From: Marinimicrococcus sp033875255
GTDB taxonomy: Bacteria; Pseudomonadota; Alphaproteobacteria; Geminicoccales; Geminicoccaceae
DNA: 60,710 nucleotides
Assembly: GCA_033875255.1 (NCBI GenBank)
Contig: JAWZSN010000030.1
Location: 1 to 60,710, forward strand
Direction of reading: 5' to 3'
The notes beneath the pieces are model-generated. The model had not been told where the DNA came from, searched no databases, and saw only the letters and a program-made list of their open reading frames with translations. Shown here in pieces: positions 26,708-35,315 of the stretch (the stretch's first letter is position 1; every line of letters begins with the position of its first letter). The position numbers were made by a program, and so were the translations under genes.

Positions 26708-27208
26708 TCAGCCCGCCGGGCCGCTGCCGCAAAGATCTGCCAGCAGCTCGCGGGCGGTGCGGCCGAGGACCGGATGCCGCCAGTCCGGCCAGAGCTCGAC
26801 CAGCGGCAGGAGCACGAAGTCGCGCTCCTGCATGCGCGGGTGCGGCACGGTCAGCGCCGGACGATCGAGTCGCTGCTGGCCATAGGCGACGAGGTCGAGA
26901 TCGAGGGTGCGGGGCTGCCAGCGACCCTTCTCGCGACTGCGGTCGCGGCCGAGCTCCGCCTCGATGGCGTGCAGCACCGCGAGAAGCGCCTCAGGCTCCA
27001 GCGCCGTCGCCACGAGAGCGGCGCCGTTGAGATAGGGTGGATGCCACCGCACCTCGTCATCCGGGTGGACCATGGCCTCGCTCTGCCGCCAGGACGAGCG
27101 AGCCACGATCGGGCCGGCGCGCTCCTCGAGAAGCTCCAGGGCACGCTCGAAGGTCGCTCGCGGATCCTCGAGATTGGCGCCCAGCGCGATCACCGCCCGC
27201 TCGCTCAC
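26708..27208 (-). CDS. folK: 2-amino-4-hydroxy-6-hydroxymethyldihydropteridine pyrophosphokinase
   Basis: A 166-residue HPPK transferring pyrophosphate from ATP to the pterin alcohol, the step before folate synthase. Motifs: VIALGANLEDP at the start, WRQSEAMVHPDDE, YLNGAALVAT, then RWQPRTLDLDLVAYG with the two Mg-binding Asp residues, and VPHPRMQERDFVLLPL. GTG 27208 is chosen because a GGGGAGGGGGC ribosome binding site lies just upstream; an ATG at 27256 is the alternative. It stands without folP or folB nearby. Confidence 0.92.
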   Translation of the reverse strand: MSERAVIALGANLEDPRATFERALELLEERAGPIVARSSWRQSEAMVHPDDEVRWHPPYLNGAALVATALEPEALLAVLHAIEAELGRDRSREKGRWQPRTLDLDLVAYGQQRLDRPALTVPHPRMQERDFVLLPLVELWPDWRHPVLGRTARELLADLCGSGPAG

Positions 27209-27262
27209 CGCCCCCTCCCCTGCCCGCGCGCCTGACGCAACATGGCCATGCCCCAACGTCCC

Positions 27263-27331
27263 CTTGACGATCCGGTTATCCCCAGCGCAGGGGATTACCC
27301 TGTCCGTGAACCTGTGGATGAAGCCGTGGAC
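27263..27331 (-). repeat. DnaA-box-like repeat, copy 2 (inverted)
   Basis: The inverted partner of the element at 25588. On the plus strand it contains TTATCCCCA (27276-27284) and TGTGGATGA (27313-27321), each one or two bases from a DnaA box. It sits in the rpe-folK gap. Confidence 0.45.
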
Positions 27332-27344
27332 GAGTCTTCGGCGG

Positions 27345-28004
27345 TCACACGGAGAGCCGCGGACGCAGGGCCTCGATGGCAGCTGCGTAGTCGGCCTTGC
27401 CGAAGACCGCCGAGCCCGCCACCAGCACGTCGGCGCCGGCCGCCACCACCTGCGGGGCGGTCTCCGCCGTCACCCCGCCGTCAACCTGGAGATGGATCGG
27501 CCGGCCGCCGATCATGGCGCGCAGGCGGCGGAGCTTCTCGAGCTGCGAGGGCAGGAACCGCTGGCCGCCGAATCCCGGGTTGACGGTCATCACCAGCACC
27601 AGGTCGATCTGGTCGAGCACATACTCGATGGCCGTCTCCGGCGTGGCCGGGTTGAGCGACACGCCCGCCTTGCAGCCCAGCGCGCGGATCGCCTGGAGGG
27701 TGCGGTCGAGATGGGTCGTCGCCTCGGCGTGTACGGTGATGATGTCGGCACCGGCTTCGGCGAAGGCGCCGAGATAAGGATCCACCGGCTCGATCATCAG
27801 ATGGACGTCGAACGGCTTGGCGCTGTGCGGGCGGATCGCCTTGGTGATCGCCGGCCCGAACGTGATGTTGGGGACGAAGTGGCCGTCCATGACGTCGAGG
27901 TGGATCCAGTCGGCGCCGGCGGCGTCGATCTCGCGGACCTGCTCGCCCAGCCGGGCGAAGTCGGCGGACAGGATGGACGGGGCGATGAGAATGGGGGCGC
28001 TCAT
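27345..28004 (-). CDS. rpe: Ribulose-phosphate 3-epimerase
   Basis: A 219-residue TIM-barrel enzyme interconverting ribulose 5-phosphate and xylulose 5-phosphate. Family motifs: APSILSADFARLGE, WIHLDVMDGHFVPN with metal-binding His and catalytic Asp, VHLMIEP, TVNPGFGGQ and the second catalytic Asp in LQVDGGVT. Full length. It would serve the pentose phosphate pathway, or the Calvin cycle if the host fixes CO2. Its presence next to a plasmid-type origin is notable. Confidence 0.96.
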   Translation of the reverse strand: MSAPILIAPSILSADFARLGEQVREIDAAGADWIHLDVMDGHFVPNITFGPAITKAIRPHSAKPFDVHLMIEPVDPYLGAFAEAGADIITVHAEATTHLDRTLQAIRALGCKAGVSLNPATPETAIEYVLDQIDLVLVMTVNPGFGGQRFLPSQLEKLRRLRAMIGGRPIHLQVDGGVTAETAPQVVAAGADVLVAGSAVFGKADYAAAIEALRPRLSV

Positions 28005-28127
28005 GCGCTTGTACCTCGGGCGGCTGTGGCTGTGCCGCTGGCTTCGGCATTTGCCCGCCGTCCGTCAAGCTCGCAAGTGGCCGCGGCCAGCGCGCCCTGC
28101 GGCGTCGGCTAAGGATTCGGCGTGGCC

Positions 28128-29231
28128 TCAGCCGGCCCGCGGGAGGCGCACCACCACCTGGCTGCCGGTCGCCATCGGCGGGTCGGAGGGCAGCAGCACG
28201 ACGCCGCGGTCGGTGATCCGGAAGGTGGCCTGCGGGTAGACCGCCTGGACGTCGCGCAGCGCCGGCTCCATCACCTTGGTGCGAAAGACGTTGATGTTGC
28301 CCTTGTAGTGGTTGGGCGAGAATTGCTGGCGGAGCTGCTGCCAGGTGATCGGCGGCGTCTCGCGGTCGACCGAGCGCAGCCGGTAGCTGAGCCACAGATA
28401 GACGTCGAGCGCCCAGGACGAGCCCTTGAGCCGGGCGATGGCCTCCTCGGCCAGGACGATCTTGTGGGTCGTCAGATGCTCGTAGAAATCGTCGGAGATC
28501 TCGATCTCGCGGACCCACGAGTAGCGCCGCCGACGGCGCGGGCTGATCGTGTCGTCGGCGCCCAGGAGGTTGGTCTGCTGGTGGACGGGCTCGGGCGCGT
28601 GGCGCTCGGCGAAGAGCTCGAGACCCTTGACGAGCGCCTGGTCGCGGAGCACCCGACGCTGGCCCTGGTCCCAGATCATGGTGAACTCGGTCCGCGAGAT
28701 CCGCTTGGCCTGCTCGTTGACGGCGGTGATGACGCCGCGCTCGCCGCCGGTGATGTTGTCGAACCCGAGCTTGCGGATCCACGAGGTCATGCTGTCGCCG
28801 AGCACGATGTGCTTGGTCTTGTGGCGAATGGCGTAGGTCTGGAGATAGACCAGGATCAGCCGCGCCTTGCTGCCGTAGGGAAGGCCCGCATAGACCGGGT
28901 TGCCCTCGTCGTCGGTGTCGAGCGGCTTGGGCGTCAAGATGAGCTTGAACGCGCCGTTCTTGAGGCTATAGGCCCGGGTCGTCTCGCGCGGCTTGGTGTG
29001 CGGCAGGGCCACCAGGCAGAAGCCCGAATGGAGCCAGTTCCGCCGCAGGTGCTCGCGGGCCATGATGTCGGCGGCCCAGTCGACCCGCCGCTCCCAGTCG
29101 CAGCGCAGTCGTGCAAGTTCCCTGGCATGGGCGGGCTTGCGGGGATCGAGACCGGCCGCCAGCTCCGCCGGCATCCGTTCCCGGGCGCCCTCGTGACCCA
29201 GCTCGAGGATCAGGTCGTGAATCTCGGCCAT
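28128..29231 (-). CDS. repA: Plasmid-type replication initiator RepA
   Basis: A 367-residue protein of the RepA_C replication initiator family seen on alphaproteobacterial plasmids. Recognisable stretches: FCLVALPHTKPRE, LPYGSKARLILVYLQT, LGDSMTSWIRKLGF, ISDDFYEHLTTHKIVL and LDVYLWLSYRL. The winged-helix segments in the middle and C-terminal parts should bind the iterons at 29316-29624, which lie immediately upstream and are transcribed away from repA. Divergent from parA. Its length is normal for the family. Confidence 0.88.
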   Translation of the reverse strand: MAEIHDLILELGHEGARERMPAELAAGLDPRKPAHARELARLRCDWERRVDWAADIMAREHLRRNWLHSGFCLVALPHTKPRETTRAYSLKNGAFKLILTPKPLDTDDEGNPVYAGLPYGSKARLILVYLQTYAIRHKTKHIVLGDSMTSWIRKLGFDNITGGERGVITAVNEQAKRISRTEFTMIWDQGQRRVLRDQALVKGLELFAERHAPEPVHQQTNLLGADDTISPRRRRRYSWVREIEISDDFYEHLTTHKIVLAEEAIARLKGSSWALDVYLWLSYRLRSVDRETPPITWQQLRQQFSPNHYKGNINVFRTKVMEPALRDVQAVYPQATFRITDRGVVLLPSDPPMATGSQVVVRLPRAG

Positions 29232-29315
29232 GGGTGTCGGTCCGCAACTTCGCCTGCAGATGAGGCTTGGCCTTTAACGTCCGGCGTTGCAAGCCTTTCC
29301 GGGCAGAGTCGTGTC

Positions 29316-29624
29316 GAATCTGCGCAGAATGATTAGCAATCGGGAAAGTAGCGGATTTGTCCACAAAGGCCCCTTCCCGCGCGCCCGATAGGAATCCTGT
29401 ATAGGTTATTCTAGGAATCACTAACGATTCTGCGTTGCCGTATCGAGCATTCAAGCGGCCGGATCGGAGCCGCCGCGCTAAGCAATCTGCGTGGATAACG
29501 AAAGGTTTCTGCGTGGAACAAAGGATTCTGCGTGGCAGTCTGTGGATCGTTCCGCCCGAGGCAGTCGGACGGTGTTCCGCGTTGGCTAAAGATTCTGCGT
29601 GAACACCGAGGCGAATCTGTGCCG
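29316..29624 (+). other. Replication origin with seven iterons
   Basis: The 505-bp gap between repA and parA holds seven same-direction copies related to GATTCTGCGTGG, beginning at 29316, 29426, 29483, 29505, 29524, 29591 and 29613. Several are 19-22 bp apart, two helical turns. The segment 29395-29425 is AT-rich relative to its surroundings. DnaA-box-like sites lie among them: TTGTCCACA (29357), CGTGGATAA (29490) and TGTGGATCG (29541). All are typical of an iteron-controlled plasmid origin. Confidence 0.75.
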
Positions 29625-29657
29625 TTCCGGCGACACTACTGGCGCATCCGCCGTACA

Positions 29658-29692
29658 AGCGCTTTATGCGCATGAGAAATAAGAAAAGCGCT
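29658..29692 (+). promoter_or_regulatory. Inverted repeat upstream of parA
   Basis: AGCGCTTT and AAAGCGCT face each other over a 19-bp AT-rich spacer, 45 bp upstream of the parA start. ParA proteins with an N-terminal helix-turn-helix repress their own operon, so this is a reasonable operator. Assignment by position only. Confidence 0.4.
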
Positions 29693-29736
29693 GGTACTGT
29701 AGGGCATACGAGCGGCACCATCGGGGACCTGGGAAC

Positions 29737-30942
29737 ATGACCGACATCGTGGAGCAGTTCCGGCGCTATGCCGAGCTGTGCAAGGCGGTCCAGCGCAAGG
29801 CGATCGAGCTGGAGAACCACCCGGACAAGGTCAAGCAGCTGCGGCGTTTCTCGCCCGGCGAGGTGGCCGACATTCTGGGCATCTCGCCCAGCCATCTTCG
29901 CAACCTGGTGCGCATGGAGGGTTTCCCGCAAGGCACCATCGCCGGCAGCTCGCGGCGCAGCTTCACCATCGACGAGATCCACGAGGCGCGCCGCTGGCTG
30001 CTCGCGACCACCGGCAATGCCCGCTACGCGCCGCAGCGGCGGCCGGGGCAGGACAAGCTGCAGGTGGTGACCTTCGTGAACTTCAAGGGCGGCAGCGGCA
30101 AGACCACCAGCGCCACCCATTGCGCGCAATACCTGGCGCTGCACGGCTACCGGGTGCTGATGGTCGATCTCGACCCGCAGGCCAGCGCCACCACCCTCTT
30201 CGGGCTCGACCCCGACGCCGAGGTGGAGGATGCCACCACCTTCGCGAGCTGGCTGCGCCGCGAGGAAGGTGCGGGGGCGGCGGAAGCGCGCCGCCTGACG
30301 CGGCCGACCTATTGGCCGGGGCTCGACCTGGTGCCGGCGAGCATCGCCCTCCAGCACGCCGAGTACGAGCTGGTCGGCCGCCTGCTGCAACAGCGCGAGT
30401 ACCCCTTCTACCGCCAGCTCGGCGGGTTCCTCGATCTCGTCGGCGACGAGTACGACGTGGTGGTGTGCGACTGCCGCCCCGATGTCGGCATGCTCACCAT
30501 CAACGCGCTGTTCGCCGCCACCGGCCTGGTGATTCCCATCCCGCCCTCGATGCTGGATTTTGCCAGCTCGGGCGAGTTCTTCCGGTTCATGGCCGAGGTC
30601 GCCGCGGATTTCCGCCAGAGCCTGTCGTCCAGCGCGCTGAGCTACGACTTCGTGCGTATCGTGACCACCAAGTACAAGTCCACCGACCGCAACCAGACCG
30701 AGATCGTGAGCTGGAAGCAGGCCCTGTTCCAGGAGGCGGTGCTCAAGGAGCCGATGGTGGAGACGGCGCTGGTGGACGCGGCCGGCATCGTCAAGGAGAC
30801 CCTCTACGAGTACGAGCCGGGCGGCAGCCGGCGCACCTACGAGCGCGGGCTGGCGGCGATGAACCGGGTCAATGCCACCATCGAGGCCGAGCTTCTGGCG
30901 GTCTGGGGCAGGCCGCGGACCCGCACGAGGGAGGCTGCATGA
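29737..30942 (+). CDS. parA: Plasmid partition ATPase ParA (RepA-of-repABC-like)
   Basis: A 401-residue ParA. Residues about 40-90 form a MerR-like DNA-binding domain (FSPGEVADILGISPSHLRNL). The ATPase follows: deviant Walker A with the signature lysine, FKGGSGKTTSATHC (about 117-130), the Walker A' strand VLMVDLDPQASAT and Walker B VVVCDCRPDVG. It positions plasmid copies over the nucleoid together with ParB. The stop overlaps the parB start by four bases (ATGA). Confidence 0.93.
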   Translation: MTDIVEQFRRYAELCKAVQRKAIELENHPDKVKQLRRFSPGEVADILGISPSHLRNLVRMEGFPQGTIAGSSRRSFTIDEIHEARRWLLATTGNARYAPQRRPGQDKLQVVTFVNFKGGSGKTTSATHCAQYLALHGYRVLMVDLDPQASATTLFGLDPDAEVEDATTFASWLRREEGAGAAEARRLTRPTYWPGLDLVPASIALQHAEYELVGRLLQQREYPFYRQLGGFLDLVGDEYDVVVCDCRPDVGMLTINALFAATGLVIPIPPSMLDFASSGEFFRFMAEVAADFRQSLSSSALSYDFVRIVTTKYKSTDRNQTEIVSWKQALFQEAVLKEPMVETALVDAAGIVKETLYEYEPGGSRRTYERGLAAMNRVNATIEAELLAVWGRPRTRTREAA

Positions 30943-31967
30943 TGCGGCAGACGGACAAGCGCGCGGCCCTGTCGCGCTCGGTGCTCGATCTTGCTGGTGC
31001 GGCAGCGCCGGCGACGCCGGCGCCGCCGGTCGAGAAGCCCAGCGCCGCCGGCCGCGGGATCGTCGGGCAGGCGCTCGATGTCCACAAGCAGGGCCTGTTG
31101 GAGCGGGTCGCCGAGCTCGAGGCGGCGCGCTCCAGCGAGGAGGCGAGCGGCGTCCGCCTGGTGGAGCTGAACCCCGGCCAGGTGCGCGAGCGCCTTCCTG
31201 CCGACCGTGACGGACGGGCGTTGCGCGATCCCGCCTTCGAGGAGCTCAAGGCGAGCATTCGCGACAAGGGGCAGGACACGCCGATCGTGGTCCGGCGCGC
31301 CGGACCGGGCTACGAGCTGGCCGCCGGCAGGCGCCGGCTCGCCGCCTGCCGGGAGCTGGAGCTTCCGGTGCTGGCGCGGGTCATGGATCTCGACGACGAC
31401 GCGATGCTGGCGCTGCAATATCGCGAGAACGCCGAGCGCGCCGACATCAGCGTGTGGGAGCGGGGCCGCTGGTTCGCGCGGCTCGCCAGCGAGCAGGGAC
31501 GCAGCACCACGCAGCTCGCGCGTCTTTTCGGCATCTCGCAGCCCTCGATCGTCGAGTATCTCAAGCTCGGTCGCCTGCCCGAGCCGCTGATTGGCCGCCT
31601 GGCCGACCCGCGGGAGCTGAGCCTCAGCGACGGGCGCCGGCTCCATGCGGCGGCGAGCGGCGATGCCGCCGCGCTCGAGCGCATGGTGGTGGCGCTCGAC
31701 GACGCCGAGGGGCTGACCACACGCGAGCAGCTCGCGCGTGCCCTTGCCGCGGCGGCGGGCAAGGGCCGGGCGGCGCCAGTGCCCCGCTCGGCCCTGCGTG
31801 GCCGGGTCGTGGTCGATGCCAGGGGCCGCAAGCTGCTGACCATCACCCGGAGCGGCAACCAGTGGATCTATCGCTGGGCGCCGGAGGTCGACGAGGCCAC
31901 GGTGAGCGCCATGGCCGACCGGCTGGCGGCGCTGCTCGGCGAGGATGGCGGCCTATCAGAGCACTGA
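30939..31967 (+). CDS. parB: Centromere-binding partition protein ParB
   Basis: A 342-residue ParB from ATG 30939. The conserved N-terminal region is PAFEELKASIRDKGQDTPIVV followed by the CTP-binding box LAAGRRRLAAC and LQYRENAERADISVWE (YxENxER-like). The helix-turn-helix is TTQLARLFGISQPSIVEYLKL. The C-terminal dimerisation part ends at GLSEH. The stop codon lies inside the first of two palindromes that are its probable binding sites. Confidence 0.92.
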   Translation: MMRQTDKRAALSRSVLDLAGAAAPATPAPPVEKPSAAGRGIVGQALDVHKQGLLERVAELEAARSSEEASGVRLVELNPGQVRERLPADRDGRALRDPAFEELKASIRDKGQDTPIVVRRAGPGYELAAGRRRLAACRELELPVLARVMDLDDDAMLALQYRENAERADISVWERGRWFARLASEQGRSTTQLARLFGISQPSIVEYLKLGRLPEPLIGRLADPRELSLSDGRRLHAAASGDAAALERMVVALDDAEGLTTREQLARALAAAAGKGRAAPVPRSALRGRVVVDARGRKLLTITRSGNQWIYRWAPEVDEATVSAMADRLAALLGEDGGLSEH

Positions 31968-32005
31968 TAGGCCGCGGCGCCGGCCCGCTTATCAGTGCTC
32001 TGATA
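31954..32005. promoter_or_regulatory. Candidate parS pair
   Basis: TATCAGAGCACTGATA (31954-31969) and its exact reverse complement TATCAGTGCTCTGATA (31990-32005) are near-palindromes 36 bp apart. The first overlaps the parB stop codon. The second is framed by a perfect 15-bp inverted repeat (GCGGCGCCGGCCCGC at 31974-31988, mirrored at 32007-32021). Location next to parB makes centromere function the best guess; a transcription terminator is a possible second role for the flanking stem. Confidence 0.6.
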
Positions 32006-32021
32006 GGCGGGCCGGCGCCGC

Positions 32022-33848
32022 ATTCGAGGCCCGTGGTCAGCCTCACCAGCGCCCCAGCGACCCCTTCTCCGAGCGCAGCGACACCATACTGTGCCGCGGG
32101 AAAGCGCTTCCGGCCCGAGGGAGCGCAACGGGCAAGGCCTTCGCGGCTTTCGCCTATGCCCCTGCTGCCGGTCGCCGGCGGTGCTTGTCCACCCGATCCC
32201 CATCCTTCCTCCCCATCCTGCCCGGGCGCGAGGCCGCTCCCCCGGCCATCCCGGCGTTCCCCTCCTCCACGGCCCGCGGCCCTAGGGACCGGCGGCCTGA
32301 TGAGGGGCATCCGGGGCCGTTGGTGGCTGTTCGCCGGTCCGGAACCGTCGAACCCTCCAGCCCAGGCGCCTCCGCGCGTTCTCCCCGCAGCAAGCCCATG
32401 CCGGCAGCACCAGTACCACGAAGGTTCGGCAGAGCTGGCGCCAGCGGCCTCTCACAACCCGCCCATGATCGACCCGTCTGCCGGCCCGGGCGAGAGGATC
32501 GCCTCGTCGGGCGGGCTGGCACCATGCCCGGCGCTGGATCGGGTCACCGGGCGGTATCGAGGATCGAGGGCTGAGCAAGCCTACCCGCCCTCGCAAGTCG
32601 AGACGGTCACCGCCGCTAGTGCCCGTCAGCGACCCGGCGCCGGGAACCCCCAGTGACTGGGCGAGGCGCCCGACATACGGAGGGAGAGGGAGCAGCGGTC
32701 GCGGTGCCCGCCTTCGCACCGCCCGTCCACCACAACCCGCGGTGCCTCGGGTCGGCTCAGCGCTCCGGCCAGTCCAGGCGATCTGGCGAGGCGTCGCCGC
32801 GGTGGAACGGCCGCTAAGCGGGCAGCATCCGCGGTCGCAGGCGTTGCTGCGACACTTCATCGTGCAGGCAGGCCGTCCATCCGCCCCACACGCCCACCTT
32901 ATCCCCGGTGCCGGGCCGGTGCGTGTTCGCTGGTGTAGGCGCGGTAGCCGCATCCGAGAGAGGAGCGCTGTCGCTGGGGATGCCCGCATCATCATCGCGC
33001 TCGGCCAGCAGCCTCCGCCGTCGATGAAGGCGCCTGGGTACATGTCAATGAGCTACCCGGACGCAGCACGCCGCGCGACTCTGCCGGGGACCCTGCGCCA
33101 AAATCGGCCGGCTCGGCGAAGCCTCGTCTCTTGCGGCCATGTTCCCGCTGCGGGAAGCCGCTCCCCAGCGTCCTCTGGCGCGCGTCCACGCCGCTCTCCA
33201 AGGGGTAGGGCACTTTAACGCCTACCGAAGCGTGGCCGACCCCAGAGCGACGGTGGGGGCATGAGGCACTGTCTGCCAGCCGGCCAGGACACGCGCACGG
33301 CCCTCCAAAAGAACGTCCGAGCCGCCCTCGGTGCCTCGCAGCACGCCAACGCCCTGGCCGTGCGCCGCTGGGCCGGGCGTCTTCCCACGCGGATCTGGGC
33401 GCCGGAGAACACGCCCACCTGCCACATTGCCGTCGGCGCCACGTGGTATGGCAGCCCGGCCGCGCAGAATTGTTAGTCGCCGTCTTCGGAAGGCCGAAAC
33501 TGGTGCCACCGGGCGCCGGCGCGCCCTGCAGGGCCAAGCCGGCATCAGCGGGCAAGGCCCGAGGAGGAGCGCAGCAGTGACATTCGCCGCCGGCGTCTGT
33601 CAGGCCGGGGCTGTTGCCACTACTCATCCTGCGATGGCGCATCTGTCGTTGACTGTTACCGCGTCGTCCCCGGACTCTGCCGAAGGAAGAGCCGGAAGGC
33701 GGCCGCCCCCACCCGCAAGACCGCGGGAAAAGCCGAAGATCCGGTGAACGAGCACCGCCCCGAACCGATAAAAGACAAAGAGCAAAAGCCCAGCGCAGCG
33801 CCCCTCGCTCGGTCCCGTCCCCGCCCGAGCCTTAGGCCCCGGCCTGGT
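32022..33848. other. 1.8-kb stretch without a recognisable gene
   Basis: Reading frames here are all of the low-complexity Ala/Arg/Gly/Pro type that GC-rich non-coding DNA yields, and none matches a family I know. No tRNA, repeat copy or IS terminus was found. It separates the replication/partition locus from pqqE and may be decayed plasmid DNA. Confidence 0.5.
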
Positions 33849-33868
33849 CTATCCATTCAAGACCCGGT

Positions 33869-35020
33869 TCACGCGTCGGCCGGCTCGCGGGTCTTGAGCT
33901 TCCGGTAGGCGAAGCCCGGCGGCTCGCCCGCTGCGTCGCGCTCCGCCAGCTCGCGCAGGAGGGCGTGATCCGGCGAGAGCTCGCAGGCCGGGTCGGTGGC
34001 GGTCGGATCGCCGGTCAGCAGCATGGCCTGGCAGCGGCAGCCGCCGAAGTCGACCTCGCGGCGTTCGCAGGAGCGGCAGGGCTCCGGCAGCCATTCGGTG
34101 CCGCGGAACCGCTGGAAGGCGGGGCTCTCCTCCCAGATCCAGCGCAGGCCGTGCTCCTGCACGCTCTCGAAGCGCAGCTCCGGGATGGCAGCCGCCGCGT
34201 GGCAGGGCATCACCCTGCCCGACGGGGTCACGTTCATCACGTTGCGGCCCCAGCCGCCCATGCAGGGCTTGGGGCGGCGTGCCCAGTAGTCGGGGGTCAC
34301 GTAGTCGATGACCAGCCGCGCCGCCAGCGCCACCTGCGCCTGGTGCACCGTCGCGGTCGCGGCCTCCATCTGTGCCCGGCTCGGCATCAGCGCCGCGCGG
34401 TTGCGCAGCGCCCAGCCGTAATACTGGACATGGGCCACCTCCAGCCGCTGCGCCTTTGCCTCGAGCGCCAGCTCGATCATGCCTTCGAGCTGGTCGAGGT
34501 TCTGGCGGTGGACCACCGCATTGACCGTGAGCGCCATGCCCGCCCTGCCGACGGCCCTGGCCGCCGCCAGCTTTCGGGCATGGCCGCCGGGAAAGCCGCC
34601 GATCCGGTCGGCCAGCTCGGGCCGCGCTCCCTGGAAGCTCAGCTGCACATGATCGAGCCCGGCCTCGCGCAGTGCCAGCGCCCGTGCCTCGTCGAGGCTC
34701 ACGCCGGAGGTGATGAGGTTCACGTAGAGCCCTGCGGCGCGGGCCCCGCGCACCAGCTCTGGAAGATCGGGGCGCAGCATGGGCTCGCCGCCCGAGAGGT
34801 GGAGCTGGAGCACCCCCAGCTCGCCGGCCTCCTCGAAGACGCGGCGCCAGTCGGCGGTGGCGAGCTCGTCCGCGCGTCGCTCGAGCTCCAGCGGATTGGA
34901 GCAGTAGGGACACTGCAGCGGGCAGCGGTGGGTCAGCTCGGCCAGCAGCCCCATCGGCGGCTCGGTCCAGGGGGAGCGGCTGTTGGCATTGCCCTGCCGC
35001 CGCTCGCTCGTGTCAGCCAT
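33869..35020 (-). CDS. pqqE: PQQ biosynthesis radical SAM enzyme PqqE
   Basis: A 383-residue radical SAM protein that cross-links the Glu and Tyr side chains of PqqA. The cluster motif is CPLQCPYC (about 33-40), preceded by LLAELTHR. SPASM-domain cysteines are visible in PKPCMGGWG, VMPCHAAA, and EPCRSCERREVDFGGCRCQA. The start overlaps the end of pqqD (8 bp), as usual in this operon. Last gene of pqqABCDE. Confidence 0.96.
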   Translation of the reverse strand: MADTSERRQGNANSRSPWTEPPMGLLAELTHRCPLQCPYCSNPLELERRADELATADWRRVFEEAGELGVLQLHLSGGEPMLRPDLPELVRGARAAGLYVNLITSGVSLDEARALALREAGLDHVQLSFQGARPELADRIGGFPGGHARKLAAARAVGRAGMALTVNAVVHRQNLDQLEGMIELALEAKAQRLEVAHVQYYGWALRNRAALMPSRAQMEAATATVHQAQVALAARLVIDYVTPDYWARRPKPCMGGWGRNVMNVTPSGRVMPCHAAAAIPELRFESVQEHGLRWIWEESPAFQRFRGTEWLPEPCRSCERREVDFGGCRCQAMLLTGDPTATDPACELSPDHALLRELAERDAAGEPPGFAYRKLKTREPADA

Positions 35021-35315
35021 GGGCAGCCTCCTCTGCGCCGGTCCGCAAGTAGCCTCGTGCGATCAGCTCCGCCAGCATCGCCTCGACATCAGCCCGGATC
35101 GCCTCGCGCGGCGCCTCGTACTCGTCCGCCAGGAGATCGAGGACGGTGCCGAACTGCCGGTCCGGGTCCAGCCGTGTCAGCACGGCCATGGCCACGGGGC
35201 AGGGAAAGAGCACGCGTTCGGGCGCCAGCAGCACCCAGCGGTCGCGGCGCCGGTCATGCTGCAGCCGCACCCACGGCTGGAGCGCCAGCACGGACTCCTC
35301 GTCGATACGGCTCAT
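35013..35315 (-). CDS. pqqD: PqqA-binding chaperone PqqD
   Basis: A 100-residue RiPP recognition element. ATG 35315 gives MSRIDEESVLALQPWVRLQH, then DRWVLLAPERVLFP, the beta-wing, and a helical end in LIARGYLRTG. It holds the PqqA peptide for PqqE. Overlaps pqqC by ATGA and pqqE by 8 bp. Confidence 0.95.
   Translation of the reverse strand: MSRIDEESVLALQPWVRLQHDRRRDRWVLLAPERVLFPCPVAMAVLTRLDPDRQFGTVLDLLADEYEAPREAIRADVEAMLAELIARGYLRTGAEEAAHG

Noticed and set aside
33261..33476. 71-codon plus-strand frame in the gene desert
   Set aside because: No ribosome binding site, no family match and no neighbour coupling.
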